Shown in pieces: positions 17,524-26,795 of a stretch of DNA of 64,000 nucleotides. The stretch covers positions 186,001 through 250,000 of the forward strand of contig JADJCX010000001.1 in assembly GCA_016703005.1 (NCBI GenBank), read 5' to 3'. Every line of letters begins with the position of its first letter. The stretch's first letter is position 1. Both the position numbers and the translations under genes were made by a program. Source of the stretch: Flavobacteriales bacterium (lineage in GTDB: Bacteria; Bacteroidota; Bacteroidia; Flavobacteriales_F; PHOS-HE28). The notes beneath the pieces were generated by a model, which worked only from the letters and a program-made list of their open reading frames with translations, made no database searches and had not been told where the DNA came from.

Positions 17524-18743
17524 AGTCCGGGAGGCTCTTGATGCTTGGCGGTTCAGATGTGCAGGTACCGGCGATAAGGAAAGCACAAGAGCTGGGATTG
17601 TACGTGATCACCTGCGGCAATCGTCCGCAGGATATCGGTCATCAGTATGCGGATGAGAGCCATACGATAAGCAGCACTTCCACCGTCGAGGTGTTGGAAT
17701 TGGCACGAAGGTTACGGGTGGACGGGATCTCCGCCTACGGCTCGGACCCAGCAGCGGTCACGGCTGCATACGTGGCAGACGAAATGGGCCTTCCGGGAGG
17801 TGGCTTGGATGCTGTGACCTGTCTACAGGACAAGGTGTTGTTCCGTGAAGCACAACACCGGCTTGGTATTGCCGCCCCTAGGTCAGCCCCGGCCATCTCG
17901 GCAAGCCAAGTGCTCAAGCTCATAGCCAGTTGGCCCCATGGTTGTATCATCAAGCCGGTAGATACATCGGGCAGTAAAGGGTGTTACGTCATCTCCGCTG
18001 ATGAAGAGCCGGAAAAGGTTCAGCAAATGCTCGATAGCGCGCGGTCCTTCTCCCGATCAGGTAAGGTGATCGTTGAGGAGTTCCTGCTCCGGGTACTCCC
18101 CCAAATGACAGGAGATGTCCTTATTGTGGACGGCCGGATCGCCTTCTTCTGCTTCGGCGATGTACACTTCAATAGCGCCCTCAACGGCCTTGTCCCACGG
18201 TCCGTGTCCTTCCCATCCGTAGTACCCATGGCCAAACAGCAGGAAGCGATGGCAGGTGCACAGCGGCTCATCAGCGACCTGGGCGTAAAGACCGGCGTCT
18301 TCAACATCGATGTGATCGTCGACGACGCGGGACGTGCGATCATGATCGACATCGGTGCACGTAATGGCGGGAACATGGTAGGCGACCTGATGCACCGGCG
18401 TACCGGTGTAGATCTTACGGAAGCGTCCATTTGCCAAAGCATGGGCTGGCCGGTGATCCTGAATGCCTTGTCGGAACCTACCGGTTACTTCGCCCATGCC
18501 GTGGTGCATTCGCTCCACAACGGCATCCTGCGGTCCATTCATTTCGATGATCATTTGGAGCGGGCCATCTTTCATCGCTCGATCATCGCGCAACCTGGGG
18601 ATAAGGTGGAGCGTTTCGCTGGGTCATCCAGCCGATTGGGTCTTTTGCTGCTGTCCTTTCCCACTCAGGCGGATATGCTCGGCACCATAGCGGACATGTA
18701 TGACCACATGGTGGTGGAGGTTGATGTTGATCCGCCCGCATAG
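17520..18743 (+). CDS. ATP-grasp ligase (carbamoyl-phosphate-synthase-like fold)
   Basis: A 407-residue carboxylate-amine/thiol ligase of unknown substrate. A Rossmann-like N-terminal domain (LMLGGSDVQVPAIRKAQELG, YVITCGNRPQDIG) is followed by an ATP-grasp domain with the lysine loop IIKPVDTSGSKGCYVI, KVIVEEFL, and the metal-binding end DIGARNGGNMVGDLM. The C-terminal about 90 residues resemble the extra domain of BtrJ- and PylC-like relatives. Enzymes of this fold join an amino acid to an amine or another amino acid. Its neighbours are a PLP enzyme and an amino-acid-type kinase, which suggests a peptide-bond step. Confidence 0.82.
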   Translation: MKSGRLLMLGGSDVQVPAIRKAQELGLYVITCGNRPQDIGHQYADESHTISSTSTVEVLELARRLRVDGISAYGSDPAAVTAAYVADEMGLPGGGLDAVTCLQDKVLFREAQHRLGIAAPRSAPAISASQVLKLIASWPHGCIIKPVDTSGSKGCYVISADEEPEKVQQMLDSARSFSRSGKVIVEEFLLRVLPQMTGDVLIVDGRIAFFCFGDVHFNSALNGLVPRSVSFPSVVPMAKQQEAMAGAQRLISDLGVKTGVFNIDVIVDDAGRAIMIDIGARNGGNMVGDLMHRRTGVDLTEASICQSMGWPVILNALSEPTGYFAHAVVHSLHNGILRSIHFDDHLERAIFHRSIIAQPGDKVERFAGSSSRLGLLLLSFPTQADMLGTIADMYDHMVVEVDVDPPA

Positions 18744-18756
18744 CGAAGCACCGCTC

Positions 18757-18765
18757 TACATTCGC
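18757..18765 (+). promoter_or_regulatory. Putative promoter -7 element of the cysteine-synthase-like gene
   Basis: Reads TACATTCGC, 17 bases before the ATG at 18783, in a 39-base gap. It would give an internal start in the cassette. Confidence 0.5.
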
Positions 18766-18782
18766 CACCCTTTACAACGCAC

Positions 18783-19664
18783 ATGGCAGCGATCCATGAA
18801 ACCATGCTGGACCTGGTGGGCAATACCCCGATGGTCCGTTTCAGAACCGATGAGGTGCCCGATGTGCGGATCCTCGTGAAGCTCGAGAGTTTCAACCCCA
18901 CTGGCAGTATCAAGGACAGGGCTTGTCTGTATTTGATCCGCAATGCCATCCGCACCGGCCGGCTGGTCCCGGGCAAAACGATCCTTGACGCCAGCAGCGG
19001 CAACATGGCCTGTGCGCTCGCGTACTTCGGCCGCATACTCGGTTACCCGGTGCACGTGATCTGCAACACGAAACTTACTGAAGACAAGCGCGGCTTCATT
19101 CGTTATTTCGGTGCCGGCTTGGAAGTGTTCGGTGACATCACCGTGGAAGGTAACCGGAAGTGCAAAGAATTGGCCGATGCGGATGACACGTACTGCTTCA
19201 TGGACCAACTGCACGATCGATCGAACCCACAAGCCTCATATGAAACACTCGGCCCGGAGATATTGAAGGATCTGCCCCGGGTTTCGGCCGTTGCGGGCAG
19301 CATGGGTTCCGGTGGTAGCATGTGCGGGCTGGCGCGGTATATGAAAGAGCATTCGCCGGCGACAATGATCATCACCTCGCAAGCTGCCTCGGGCACCAAG
19401 ATCCCGGGCACCGGCGCCTTCGTCGATGGAGATTATGTAACCCCGTTCATCGAGGAATTGCGCAATACCCCGCTTTACGATGACACTTTCCTGGTGGAAA
19501 TGGCATCAGCGCAGCGCTACACGCGCCTCCATGGACAAACTCAAAGCACTGGTGAACTGAGATGGCCTTCCGTTCGAACATTCTCGTGGGGTATGGAAAG
19601 TCGCACGGCAGCTTCGGCGAGCTTATACAGGGCCGATTGCCCGGAGGAAGGGATTTCCTTGTAA
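18783..19664 (+). CDS. Cysteine synthase/SbnA-like PLP enzyme, C-terminus truncated or frameshifted
   Basis: Fold-type II PLP enzyme for beta-replacement on O-activated serine or threonine. Visible motifs are MLDLVGNTPMVRF, the PLP lysine in NPTGSIKDRACLYL, the substrate loop DASSGNMACALAYF, and the phosphate-binding GSMGSGGSMCGLARYM. Homology-like sequence ends at about residue 248 (TFLVEMASAQRYTRL). The last ~45 residues run through the start of the next gene in the wrong frame. A one-base shift near 19530 would end the protein with MDKLKALVN and a TGA two bases before the next ATG. The usual last ~60 residues of the family are absent in any frame. Confidence 0.75.
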   Translation: MAAIHETMLDLVGNTPMVRFRTDEVPDVRILVKLESFNPTGSIKDRACLYLIRNAIRTGRLVPGKTILDASSGNMACALAYFGRILGYPVHVICNTKLTEDKRGFIRYFGAGLEVFGDITVEGNRKCKELADADDTYCFMDQLHDRSNPQASYETLGPEILKDLPRVSAVAGSMGSGGSMCGLARYMKEHSPATMIITSQAASGTKIPGTGAFVDGDYVTPFIEELRNTPLYDDTFLVEMASAQRYTRLHGQTQSTGELRWPSVRTFSWGMESRTAASASLYRADCPEEGISL

Positions 19665-20443
19665 CGCTTCCGGTGGACATGTGGTCGATCTGCAACCTCA
19701 CGGCGATCGAGCGGCAAGGGCCTTTGGTGATCAACTGCGAGTACAGTAAGTCCCGTCGCGTGGTGGAGATGCTTCTGGAAAAGCTCGGCGTCGAGGAGGG
19801 TTTCGAGGTTACCATTTCCTTCAGCCGCAATATTCCTGTTGGCAAAGGGTTGAGTTCCTCCACTGCGGATATGCTGAGCACCGTAAGGGCATTGCAGGAA
19901 GTCTTCGGTTTTCTGCTCCGGGAAAAGACCATCTCCGAGATGTTCACCAAGATCGAGCCGCACGATGGTCTCATGTTCAAATCGTGCGTGGTGTACGATC
20001 ACCGCAAAGGCGAGCTGATAAAGGAATTATTGTACATACCCGAGTTCAGCGTGGTGGCTGTTGACCTAGGGGGTGAGGTGGATACATTGACCTATAACAA
20101 GGATCTGCAGTTCACACCCGATGTAATGGCCGAGTACGATGCGTTGCTGGAGGCCATGGCCGTTGATTTCGAACGCCGCGACGACCAAGGCATTGCCGAC
20201 AAGGCGACACGGTCCGCCGAACTCCATTTGAGGGCAAGACCCGACTTACACCGCAGGGATATACTTGATCACTATAGGGAATTGGGGGCCATGGGCGTGG
20301 TGAATACGCACAGTGGAACATGTCTTGGCCTGTTGTATCCGCGATCCACATCAACCGGCGAACTGGATGCCATTGCACAGCGCGTGAAAAGCCGTTTCGG
20401 ACATTCCGTTTTCCTGACCCACACCCTGCGATTGCTCATCTGA
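19562..20443 (+). CDS. GHMP-family kinase similar to L-threonine kinase PduX
   Basis: A 293-residue small-molecule kinase. The start reads GSFGELIQG (16-24), the hallmark of PduX-type threonine kinases. The ATP loop is NIPVGKGLSSSTAD (90-103) and the C-terminal GHMP motif is VVNTHSGTCLGLLYPR. PduX phosphorylates L-threonine for cobamide synthesis, but no cobalamin genes are present. The location directly after a beta-replacement PLP enzyme instead suggests that it activates serine or threonine as the O-phosphate for that enzyme. It overlaps the extended frame of that gene by 103 bases, probably because of a sequence error there. Confidence 0.8.
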   Translation: MAFRSNILVGYGKSHGSFGELIQGRLPGGRDFLVTLPVDMWSICNLTAIERQGPLVINCEYSKSRRVVEMLLEKLGVEEGFEVTISFSRNIPVGKGLSSSTADMLSTVRALQEVFGFLLREKTISEMFTKIEPHDGLMFKSCVVYDHRKGELIKELLYIPEFSVVAVDLGGEVDTLTYNKDLQFTPDVMAEYDALLEAMAVDFERRDDQGIADKATRSAELHLRARPDLHRRDILDHYRELGAMGVVNTHSGTCLGLLYPRSTSTGELDAIAQRVKSRFGHSVFLTHTLRLLI

Positions 20444-20546
20444 TCCGATCCGGATACAAGGGAAAGCCACATCGTGGGCCGCGCTGATCGGCCTGCGGCG
20501 TAACGACCGTTCCTCCCATGCGCGCTGCTGATCACCTTTGCCGCGG

Positions 20547-21242
20547 ATGCACCCCTTCACCGACCCACAGCTTACGCGCGACACACAGGACTTGTACCCT
20601 GTGCGGTCGTCGATCCTGAAAGCGGTGAAGCAGGCCAAGCCGCATTTCAAGGGTTCCCTGCTCGATATCGGATGTGGGGTGATGCCATACCGGGAGTTGT
20701 TGTTGGCCCAGCCCACCGGCATCGCGCAATACATCGGCTTGGATCTCGGCTCTCATGGCATCTACAAGAAGGTGCCGCCTGACATTGAATGGGACGGTCG
20801 CACCGCACCACTGGTCGATGCGAGTGTGGACAATGCCATGGCCATCGAGGTGCTGGAGCATTGCCCTGAGCCGATGGTAGTGCTGCGCGAAGCCCACCGC
20901 GTCATGCGCCCAGGCGGAACATTCTTCTTCACGGTCCCCTTCCTCTGGCCGCTGCACGACGTGCCGTATGACGAGCATCGCTACACACCCTTCGCCATGG
21001 AGCGCATGCTGAAGGATGCGGGCTTCAAGGATGTCGTAGTAACCCCGCATGGCGGATGGAACGCGAGTTTGGCGCAAATGATCGGGTTGTGGGTAACGCG
21101 GAAGCCGATGAGCAAGCGGCGGCGATCCATCTTCAAGCGCTTGACTTTCCCCATTGTTCGGAGCCTGCTGCGGAACGACAGCATCGGCAACTTGGCCCAT
21201 GGCCCCATGATCACAGGGCTTTCGGGAACCGCCGTCAAATGA
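20547..21242 (+). CDS. Class I SAM-dependent methyltransferase
   Basis: A 231-residue methyltransferase. The SAM-binding motif is LLDIGCGVMPYRELL (about residues 38-52), followed by the acidic strand YIGLDLG, then VDNAMAIEVLEHCPEP and VMRPGGTFFFTVPFLWPLHD (post-motif region). It probably methylates a sugar or the glycan end. The ATG at 20547 was preferred over an upstream TTG. A 103-base gap precedes it, with a near-match promoter (CACCTTTGC) just before the start. Its stop overlaps the next ATG. Confidence 0.85.
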   Translation: MHPFTDPQLTRDTQDLYPVRSSILKAVKQAKPHFKGSLLDIGCGVMPYRELLLAQPTGIAQYIGLDLGSHGIYKKVPPDIEWDGRTAPLVDASVDNAMAIEVLEHCPEPMVVLREAHRVMRPGGTFFFTVPFLWPLHDVPYDEHRYTPFAMERMLKDAGFKDVVVTPHGGWNASLAQMIGLWVTRKPMSKRRRSIFKRLTFPIVRSLLRNDSIGNLAHGPMITGLSGTAVK

Positions 21243-22353
21243 ACCCGCTGCGCACCGTCATCGTATCGCCGAACCGCGATGCATGGAGCGAAACCTTCAT
21301 CCGTGCGCATATTGAACGGTTGCCGGGTGAGCACTTAGTGCTGACGGATGGCTTCCTGCCGAGGCGGTTCGAGGACGGTACGGAGATCATGGCCATTGAG
21401 GGCTTCGCCAAGTTCATGCGTAGCGTACGCCTGCGCTTCAGGAGCAGTTGGCAACGAGAGCATCAGCGGGCGGTAACGGCGCTCGTGCGTGTCTTCGCTC
21501 CGCAACTTGTATTGGCCGAATACGGCCCGACCGGAACGGCCATGCTTCCTGTATGTAGAAAGCTCCGTTTGCCGTTGGTGGTCCACTTCCACGGTGTGGA
21601 TGCGTTCAGCACGAAGCTGTTGAACGAGCAGGGCAACTATGAGGATCTGATGCGGAATGCAGCAGCTATCGTGGTGGTGAGCCGCGAAATGGAACGCCAA
21701 GTAGTGTCTCTTGGTGCTCCACAGGAACGTGTACACTATAACTGCTATGGTATCGATGTGGAACGGTTCCGTACCGGCGCGCCCGGCCAAGTGCCCGCTG
21801 CGTTCGTGGCCATCGGGCGGTTCGTGGAGAAGAAGGCGCCCCAACTGACTCTTGCAGCGTTCCACAAGGCTTGGTCGCAGGACAACACCTTGCGACTTTC
21901 CATGATCGGCGATGGCCCGTTGCTTGAACAGTGCAAACAGTACGTGGATGCCATGGAATGAAGGCAGCGGTTGAATTCGCAGGTGTGCTCCCGCATGAAC
22001 AAGTGGCCGAACGCCTACGCGGAGCACGCGCGTTTGTCCAGCATAGCGTGGTGAGCGGGGACAACGACCACGAAGGCACACCACTTGCCGTGCTCGAAGC
22101 AATGGCCACTGGAATTCCGGTCATTGCCACACGCCACGCGGGCATTCCTGATGTGGTGGAGCACGGAGTTCACGGACTTCTTTGCGACGAGCACGATGTG
22201 GAGGCAATGTCCGCGAACATTGTTGCCCTTGCGCACGACCCCGGGCGTGCAGCTACCATGGGTTCCGCCGGTCGTGCCAATGTGGAAGAGCGGTACACCA
22301 TGCGACATTCCATTGGAGGTTTGCAGCGCATCCTTGAAGGTGTTGTGGGCTGA
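21239..22353 (+). pseudogene. Glycosyltransferase family 4, one frameshift
   Basis: A GT-B retaining transferase of about 371 residues once repaired. The N-terminal half has VIVSPNRDAWSETFIRAHIE and LPLVVHFHGVDAF. The centre has AFVAIGRFVEKKAPQLTLAAF and LSMIGDGPLLEQC. The C-terminal half, in another frame, carries VEFAGVLPHEQVAERL and the donor-binding HEGTPLAVLEAMATGIPVIA. The break is at the GG of 21955-21956: one more G restores YVDAMGMKAAVEFAG. It overlaps the methyltransferase stop by four bases. Confidence 0.85.
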
Positions 22354-22363
22354 TCGCTGCGGA

Positions 22364-22372
22364 TAGCTTCGC
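22364..22372 (+). promoter_or_regulatory. Putative promoter -7 element before a GTG-started glycosyltransferase
   Basis: Reads TAGCTTCGC only three bases before the GTG at 22376, in a 22-base gap. If used, the mRNA would be leaderless. Confidence 0.35.
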
Positions 22373-22375
22373 GGC

Positions 22376-23551
22376 GTGCGCCTCGTCTCCTTTACCCACT
22401 ACGCCGAACTCTACGGTGCCAACCGGAGTTTGCTGGAGATGCTCTTGGAATTGAGAGAGCGGGGTGTGGTGGAGCCATTGGTAGTGGTTCCGCGGGAAGG
22501 GCCGCTGACCAAGCGATTGCAGCACGAGCGTATACCGTTCCGCGCCGCACCCTTCGAGCCGTGGATGAGCGAACGCTATTACGGCGGTCGGTTGTATCAC
22601 CACATTGCGCAGTGGATCCGGCACGAACGAGCGGCACGTAGGCGGAAGAGCGCGAGCGATGCGGCACTGCGGAAGCTGATCCCGGAACTACGGGAATGGA
22701 AACCGGAGCTACTGCACAGCAACAGCTTGGCGGTGAGCATCGGCTGGCGGGCCGCACAGCAATTGGGCATCCCGCATGTATGGCATGCCCGCGAGTTCCC
22801 CGAGCAGCACTATGGTCTGACCTACGATGCCGGGCGTGGTGGGTACGCGCGCGCACTGCGGTCAGCAAAGAAGGTGGTAGCTATATCGCAAGCGTTGAAG
22901 AACGACTTGGGCCGCTTTGGCGTTCCGGCGGATCGTATCGATGTGGTGCCGAACGGGGTGTTCCGGGCGAGTACCTACGCGAGTCTAGCAAAGCGCGACC
23001 GGAGCACCGATCTCGCGACGTTCACTTTTTTCCAGATCGGGTTGATCCACCCGAGCAAGGGGCAAATGGAAACCGTGCGGGCACTGGCACTTGTGCGCAA
23101 GCAACGACCCGAAGCCCGCCTGATCATTGCCGGTACCGGGCGGGACCGCGAGCTCCTTGCGACAATCATCCGCACTGGCCAGCAAGATGCTGTGGAATTG
23201 GCCGGCTATGTGGAGGACCCGATCAGCATGATGTTCAAGTGCGATGCATTCGTTTCCGCCTCACGCTGGGAAGCCTTCGGGCGCGCCATGGTGGAGGCCA
23301 TGGCCTGTGGGCTGCCCGTGATCGGCCACGCCAGTGGGGGAACCACGGAGATCTTGCACGACGGGAAGAACGGTTTGGTCTACAAGAAGGACGAATGCGA
23401 TCTTTCCGAAGCCATGCTCAAGTTGATGAACGATCGGGAAGCCGCACGCATCATGGGCGAACAAGCGCATCTTTCGGCCCGGGACAACTTCACTGTGGAA
23501 CGCAGCGCAGAAGCCTTCGAACGATCGTTGCACAACGCCATGATGCCATGA
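22376..23551 (+). CDS. Glycosyltransferase family 4
   Basis: A 391-residue GT-B enzyme starting at GTG. The acceptor-domain start is RLVSFTHYAELYGANRSL, characteristic of GT4 proteins. The middle has LLHSNSLAVSIGWRAAQQ and HVWHAREFPEQHYG. The donor domain has QIGLIHPSKGQMETVRAL, RLIIAGTG and the EX7E-type region SRWEAFGRAMVEAMACGLPV. Its stop overlaps the start of the next glycosyltransferase by four bases. Confidence 0.9.
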   Translation: MRLVSFTHYAELYGANRSLLEMLLELRERGVVEPLVVVPREGPLTKRLQHERIPFRAAPFEPWMSERYYGGRLYHHIAQWIRHERAARRRKSASDAALRKLIPELREWKPELLHSNSLAVSIGWRAAQQLGIPHVWHAREFPEQHYGLTYDAGRGGYARALRSAKKVVAISQALKNDLGRFGVPADRIDVVPNGVFRASTYASLAKRDRSTDLATFTFFQIGLIHPSKGQMETVRALALVRKQRPEARLIIAGTGRDRELLATIIRTGQQDAVELAGYVEDPISMMFKCDAFVSASRWEAFGRAMVEAMACGLPVIGHASGGTTEILHDGKNGLVYKKDECDLSEAMLKLMNDREAARIMGEQAHLSARDNFTVERSAEAFERSLHNAMMP

Positions 23552-24558
23552 GCCACCTGCCGCGCATCACCATCATCACGCCCAGTTTTCAACAGGCGCA
23601 ATACTTGGAGGAGTGCATCCACTCCGTATCGGAGCAGGATTATCCGAACGTGGAGCACATCGTGGTGGATGGCGGCAGCACCGATGGCAGCAAAGGCATC
23701 ATTGAGAAGCACGCGGCCAAGTTGAAGTGGTACTGCAGCGAGAAGGACAACGGCCAGAGCGATGCGATCAACAAGGGATTGGCGCATGCCACCGGCGATG
23801 TTTTCACATGGCTCAACAGCGACGATGCCCTGACACCCGGCGCGCTGCACAAGGTGGGGGCTGCGTTCGCCGCCGATCCGCAACTGCGCGTGTTCGGTGG
23901 TCGTGTGGTCCACAGTGACAAGCATGGTCACCGTGTATTCGAGCGGCTGAACGATGCCAACGACGCGCACCGCTTGTTCACCGATCCCGTGATCAACCAA
24001 CCGGCTACCTACTACAAGCTCGATCTGGTGCGCGAGATCGGCGGTGTGGATACGGCGCTACGCTATGTCATGGACGTGGAGCTCTGGTGGCAACACCTCC
24101 TGCGCAACGGTTCGCAGCACATGCGCTTCGATCCCGTGGAATTGGCGGTGTTCCGCCTGCACGATGCCAGCAAGACGATCACCTCGCACGAGCGCTTCCT
24201 TGATGAGATGGCAACTCTGCTCCATTCGCTTTGTATGGCGAGCGGCGCGCATGATATGGCGGCCTTGTTCCCGCTCGCGCACCAGCTCAGTACCGGATTA
24301 CGCGGTATACCAGCGACTGGAAAGAGCAAGGACATCGTGCGCAGCATGGCTACCACCTTTCTGCTCAAATGGCATGGCGTTATCCATCGGCAGGACGACT
24401 TCCGGCTGATGAAGGCCTTCCTTCGCTTGCGGCCCTGGCTCAACGATGACCTTACGCCTGATCAGGAACGACGACTGCAACAGTTGCGGAAGGAACTGAA
24501 CGTGCCATCGTGGGGACTCTTCCGCACGCGCCGAAAACTGCGCAGCTTGTTGCGATGA
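23548..24558 (+). CDS. Glycosyltransferase family 2 (WcaE/PgaC-like GT-A)
   Basis: A 336-residue enzyme with ITIITPSFQQAQYLEECI, HIVVDGGSTDGSKGII and TWLNSDDALTPGAL (the SDD metal site). This set is typical of GT2 enzymes working on surface polysaccharides. The C-terminal ~120 residues are helical and basic. The ATG overlaps the preceding stop and its own stop overlaps the next start, so this is part of a tightly coupled glycosyltransferase string. Confidence 0.9.
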   Translation: MSHLPRITIITPSFQQAQYLEECIHSVSEQDYPNVEHIVVDGGSTDGSKGIIEKHAAKLKWYCSEKDNGQSDAINKGLAHATGDVFTWLNSDDALTPGALHKVGAAFAADPQLRVFGGRVVHSDKHGHRVFERLNDANDAHRLFTDPVINQPATYYKLDLVREIGGVDTALRYVMDVELWWQHLLRNGSQHMRFDPVELAVFRLHDASKTITSHERFLDEMATLLHSLCMASGAHDMAALFPLAHQLSTGLRGIPATGKSKDIVRSMATTFLLKWHGVIHRQDDFRLMKAFLRLRPWLNDDLTPDQERRLQQLRKELNVPSWGLFRTRRKLRSLLR

Positions 24559-25553
24559 GAGTATCGGTGCTTATGCCCGTGTACAACAAGGCACCCTTCG
24601 TGAAGGAAGCCATCGACAGTGTGTTGAACGGAAGCTTCCAGGACTTCGAGATCGTATGCGTGGACGATAAGAGCACTGATGAAAGTGTTGCGGTGGTGCG
24701 CAGCATTGCCGATCCGCGGGTCAGGGTCATCGAGTTGGCGGAAAATCTTGGCCCCGCGGGTGCGGCGAACCGCTGTCTGGACGAAGCGCGCGGGGATTAT
24801 CTGGTGCGACTGGATGCCGACGACCTGGCCGTGCCCGACCGGTTGAGCAAGCAAGTGGCGTACATGGATGCGCATCCCGAGGTGGTGGCCAGCGGCGGTC
24901 ACCTGCAGTTGTTCGGTGCCCGCGATCGGCTGTGGAAGTTCCCCATCGATCACGAAGACTGCATGGCCAACCTGTTGTTCGGTGTGCCGGTGAGCCAAGG
25001 TGCCAGCATCATGCGGCGAAGTTTGGTCGAACAGCACCACCTGCGATACGACCCATCGTGGCCTCGGGTAGGAGAGGACTGGTTGTTCTGGCTGCGCGTT
25101 TCGCGTGTCGGGCGGTTCGGCAACTTGGATGAAGCGATGACGCTCTATCGCCGTGGTGAGCAGAACATCAGCCATGGCCGGGACAAGTCGAAAGACTTTG
25201 CCGACTTGACGCGCCGTGTGTTCGCCTACTTTGAGCTACCGCTGAGCGACGAACAATTGGATCTGCACCTGCTCGCCGGCAAGATCTTCCGCCACCGACC
25301 GGATGCTGACCAGGTGAAGGCATTGCGCGCGTGGCTGAACGAACTGCTGCGCATGAACGAGGAGCGGAAGCTCTTTCCGATCGCCTCTTTCAGCAAGCGG
25401 TTGAAAGCCCTGTGGGATGAACTCTTCCACTTCTTGGCCGATAGGAGCACCGGTGCGGCATTGGCCCACCTGAAGCTGAGCGGACGATGGCCGATGGACC
25501 GGGTAGCGTATCTCGGCAAGCAACAGGTCAAAGCCATCTTGCGGCGGCATTGA
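24555..25553 (+). CDS. Glycosyltransferase family 2
   Basis: A 332-residue GT-A enzyme: VSVLMPVYNKAPFVKEAIDS, IVCVDDKSTDES and LVRLDADDLAVPDRL give the nucleotide and metal sites, and GEDWLFWLRVSRVG the catalytic-base region. The ATG at 24555 overlaps the upstream stop. The C-terminal region is helical with many basic residues, possibly for membrane association. The donor is unknown. Confidence 0.9.
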   Translation: MRVSVLMPVYNKAPFVKEAIDSVLNGSFQDFEIVCVDDKSTDESVAVVRSIADPRVRVIELAENLGPAGAANRCLDEARGDYLVRLDADDLAVPDRLSKQVAYMDAHPEVVASGGHLQLFGARDRLWKFPIDHEDCMANLLFGVPVSQGASIMRRSLVEQHHLRYDPSWPRVGEDWLFWLRVSRVGRFGNLDEAMTLYRRGEQNISHGRDKSKDFADLTRRVFAYFELPLSDEQLDLHLLAGKIFRHRPDADQVKALRAWLNELLRMNEERKLFPIASFSKRLKALWDELFHFLADRSTGAALAHLKLSGRWPMDRVAYLGKQQVKAILRRH

Positions 25554-25556
25554 AGC

Positions 25557-26777
25557 ATGGGCAAGGAACTCTGGTTGTTCACGGTGAGCTACCCATACGG
25601 GACCAACGAGGCGTTCTTGGCGAACGAGTTGCCTGTCCTCGCCAAGCGGTTCGACAAAGTGGTTCTGTTCCCGCTGCTCGGCAAAGGTGTCGCAAACCCG
25701 CTGCCTCCTGGGGTTGAAGTGCGCCACGCGATCACAGATCCCTATCGCGCCGCGAGCATAGGTGAACTTATGGTCAACCTGTCTTCAGTGTTGGGCTTGC
25801 TACGGACCACGATCTCGTCGGCTCCATCACTCGGCGTGTTGCGCAGGCGATGGCCCGACCTGCGTAGTCGCCTACGACAGGCCTTGCACCGTGCATTGGA
25901 ATTGAAACGCGTGTTGGGAGCGGAGGTTGATCCGCAGCGCGTGGTACTCTACTCGTTTTGGACAGCGGATTGGGCAACTGCTCTTGGTCTGTGGAGGTCG
26001 ATGGATCCCCGCGTGGCATTCCGCAGTCGCATGATGGGATTCGACATGTATGCGCACCGCGCACGCGAGGGCTGGCAGATGTTCCAGCGCTTCCAAGTAC
26101 AGCAGGCAAAAGGAGTGCATCCGATCAGTCAAGATGGTATTGAGAACATGCGCAAGGCCTATCCCCGGCATGCGGAGAAAATCAAGTTGAGCTACTTGGC
26201 AACGGTTGACCATGGCGCGGGTCCTTGGGCACCGGCTGAAGCGTTACACGTGGTCTCCTGTAGCAATCTGGTGGAATTGAAAAGGGTGCATCTGATCGCT
26301 GAGGCACTGTGCAAATGTTCCATCCCGGTCCAGTGGACGCACTTTGGCGAGGGAGCGGAACGTTCGAAAGTGGAGGCGGTGTTGCGCACGGCACCTGCAC
26401 ATGTTCGGGCAACGCTTTTGGGCAGTCGCCCGAACGCCGAAGTGATCGCTTGGTACAAGGCGAATCCTACGGACCTCTTCATCCACCTGAGCCGGACCGA
26501 GGGCGGGGCCCCGGTGGCGTTGCAGGAAGCGGCAAGCTTTGGCATCCCGCTATTGGCGGCTGATGCCGGTGGTGTGAAGGAGGTGGTGACAAGTCGGACG
26601 GGTGTGCTGCTCCCGAACGCAGTTGATGTGACCCGCGTTGCGGGGATCGTTGATCGCTGGAAGGAAACCCCGTGGTACACCGTGGATGGCAGAGCGCAGG
26701 TGCGCGCCGCGTGGCAGCAACGCTTCGATGCACAAGTGGTGTACGACGCCTTCGCTGACATGCTTCTTCGCGACTAG
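25557..26777 (+). CDS. Glycosyltransferase family 4, first copy of a tandem pair
   Basis: A 406-residue GT-B protein. It starts LWLFTVSYPYGTNEAFLANELPVL, a form seen in colanic-acid-type GT4 proteins. The donor domain has CSNLVELKRVHLIAEAL, THFGEGAERSKVE and LSRTEGGAPVALQEAASFGIPLLA. It is clearly a paralog of the next gene, with the same length, the same start phrase and the same EGGxPVALQEAASFGIP motif. It follows the upstream gene by three bases. Confidence 0.9.
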   Translation: MGKELWLFTVSYPYGTNEAFLANELPVLAKRFDKVVLFPLLGKGVANPLPPGVEVRHAITDPYRAASIGELMVNLSSVLGLLRTTISSAPSLGVLRRRWPDLRSRLRQALHRALELKRVLGAEVDPQRVVLYSFWTADWATALGLWRSMDPRVAFRSRMMGFDMYAHRAREGWQMFQRFQVQQAKGVHPISQDGIENMRKAYPRHAEKIKLSYLATVDHGAGPWAPAEALHVVSCSNLVELKRVHLIAEALCKCSIPVQWTHFGEGAERSKVEAVLRTAPAHVRATLLGSRPNAEVIAWYKANPTDLFIHLSRTEGGAPVALQEAASFGIPLLAADAGGVKEVVTSRTGVLLPNAVDVTRVAGIVDRWKETPWYTVDGRAQVRAAWQQRFDAQVVYDAFADMLLRD

Positions 26778-26795
26778 CCGATTATCCTTGTAGTG

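Noticed and set aside
19562..20443. PduX homolog as evidence of cobalamin biosynthesis
   Set aside because: No other cobalamin gene is in the window; the neighbours point to amino-acid chemistry instead.
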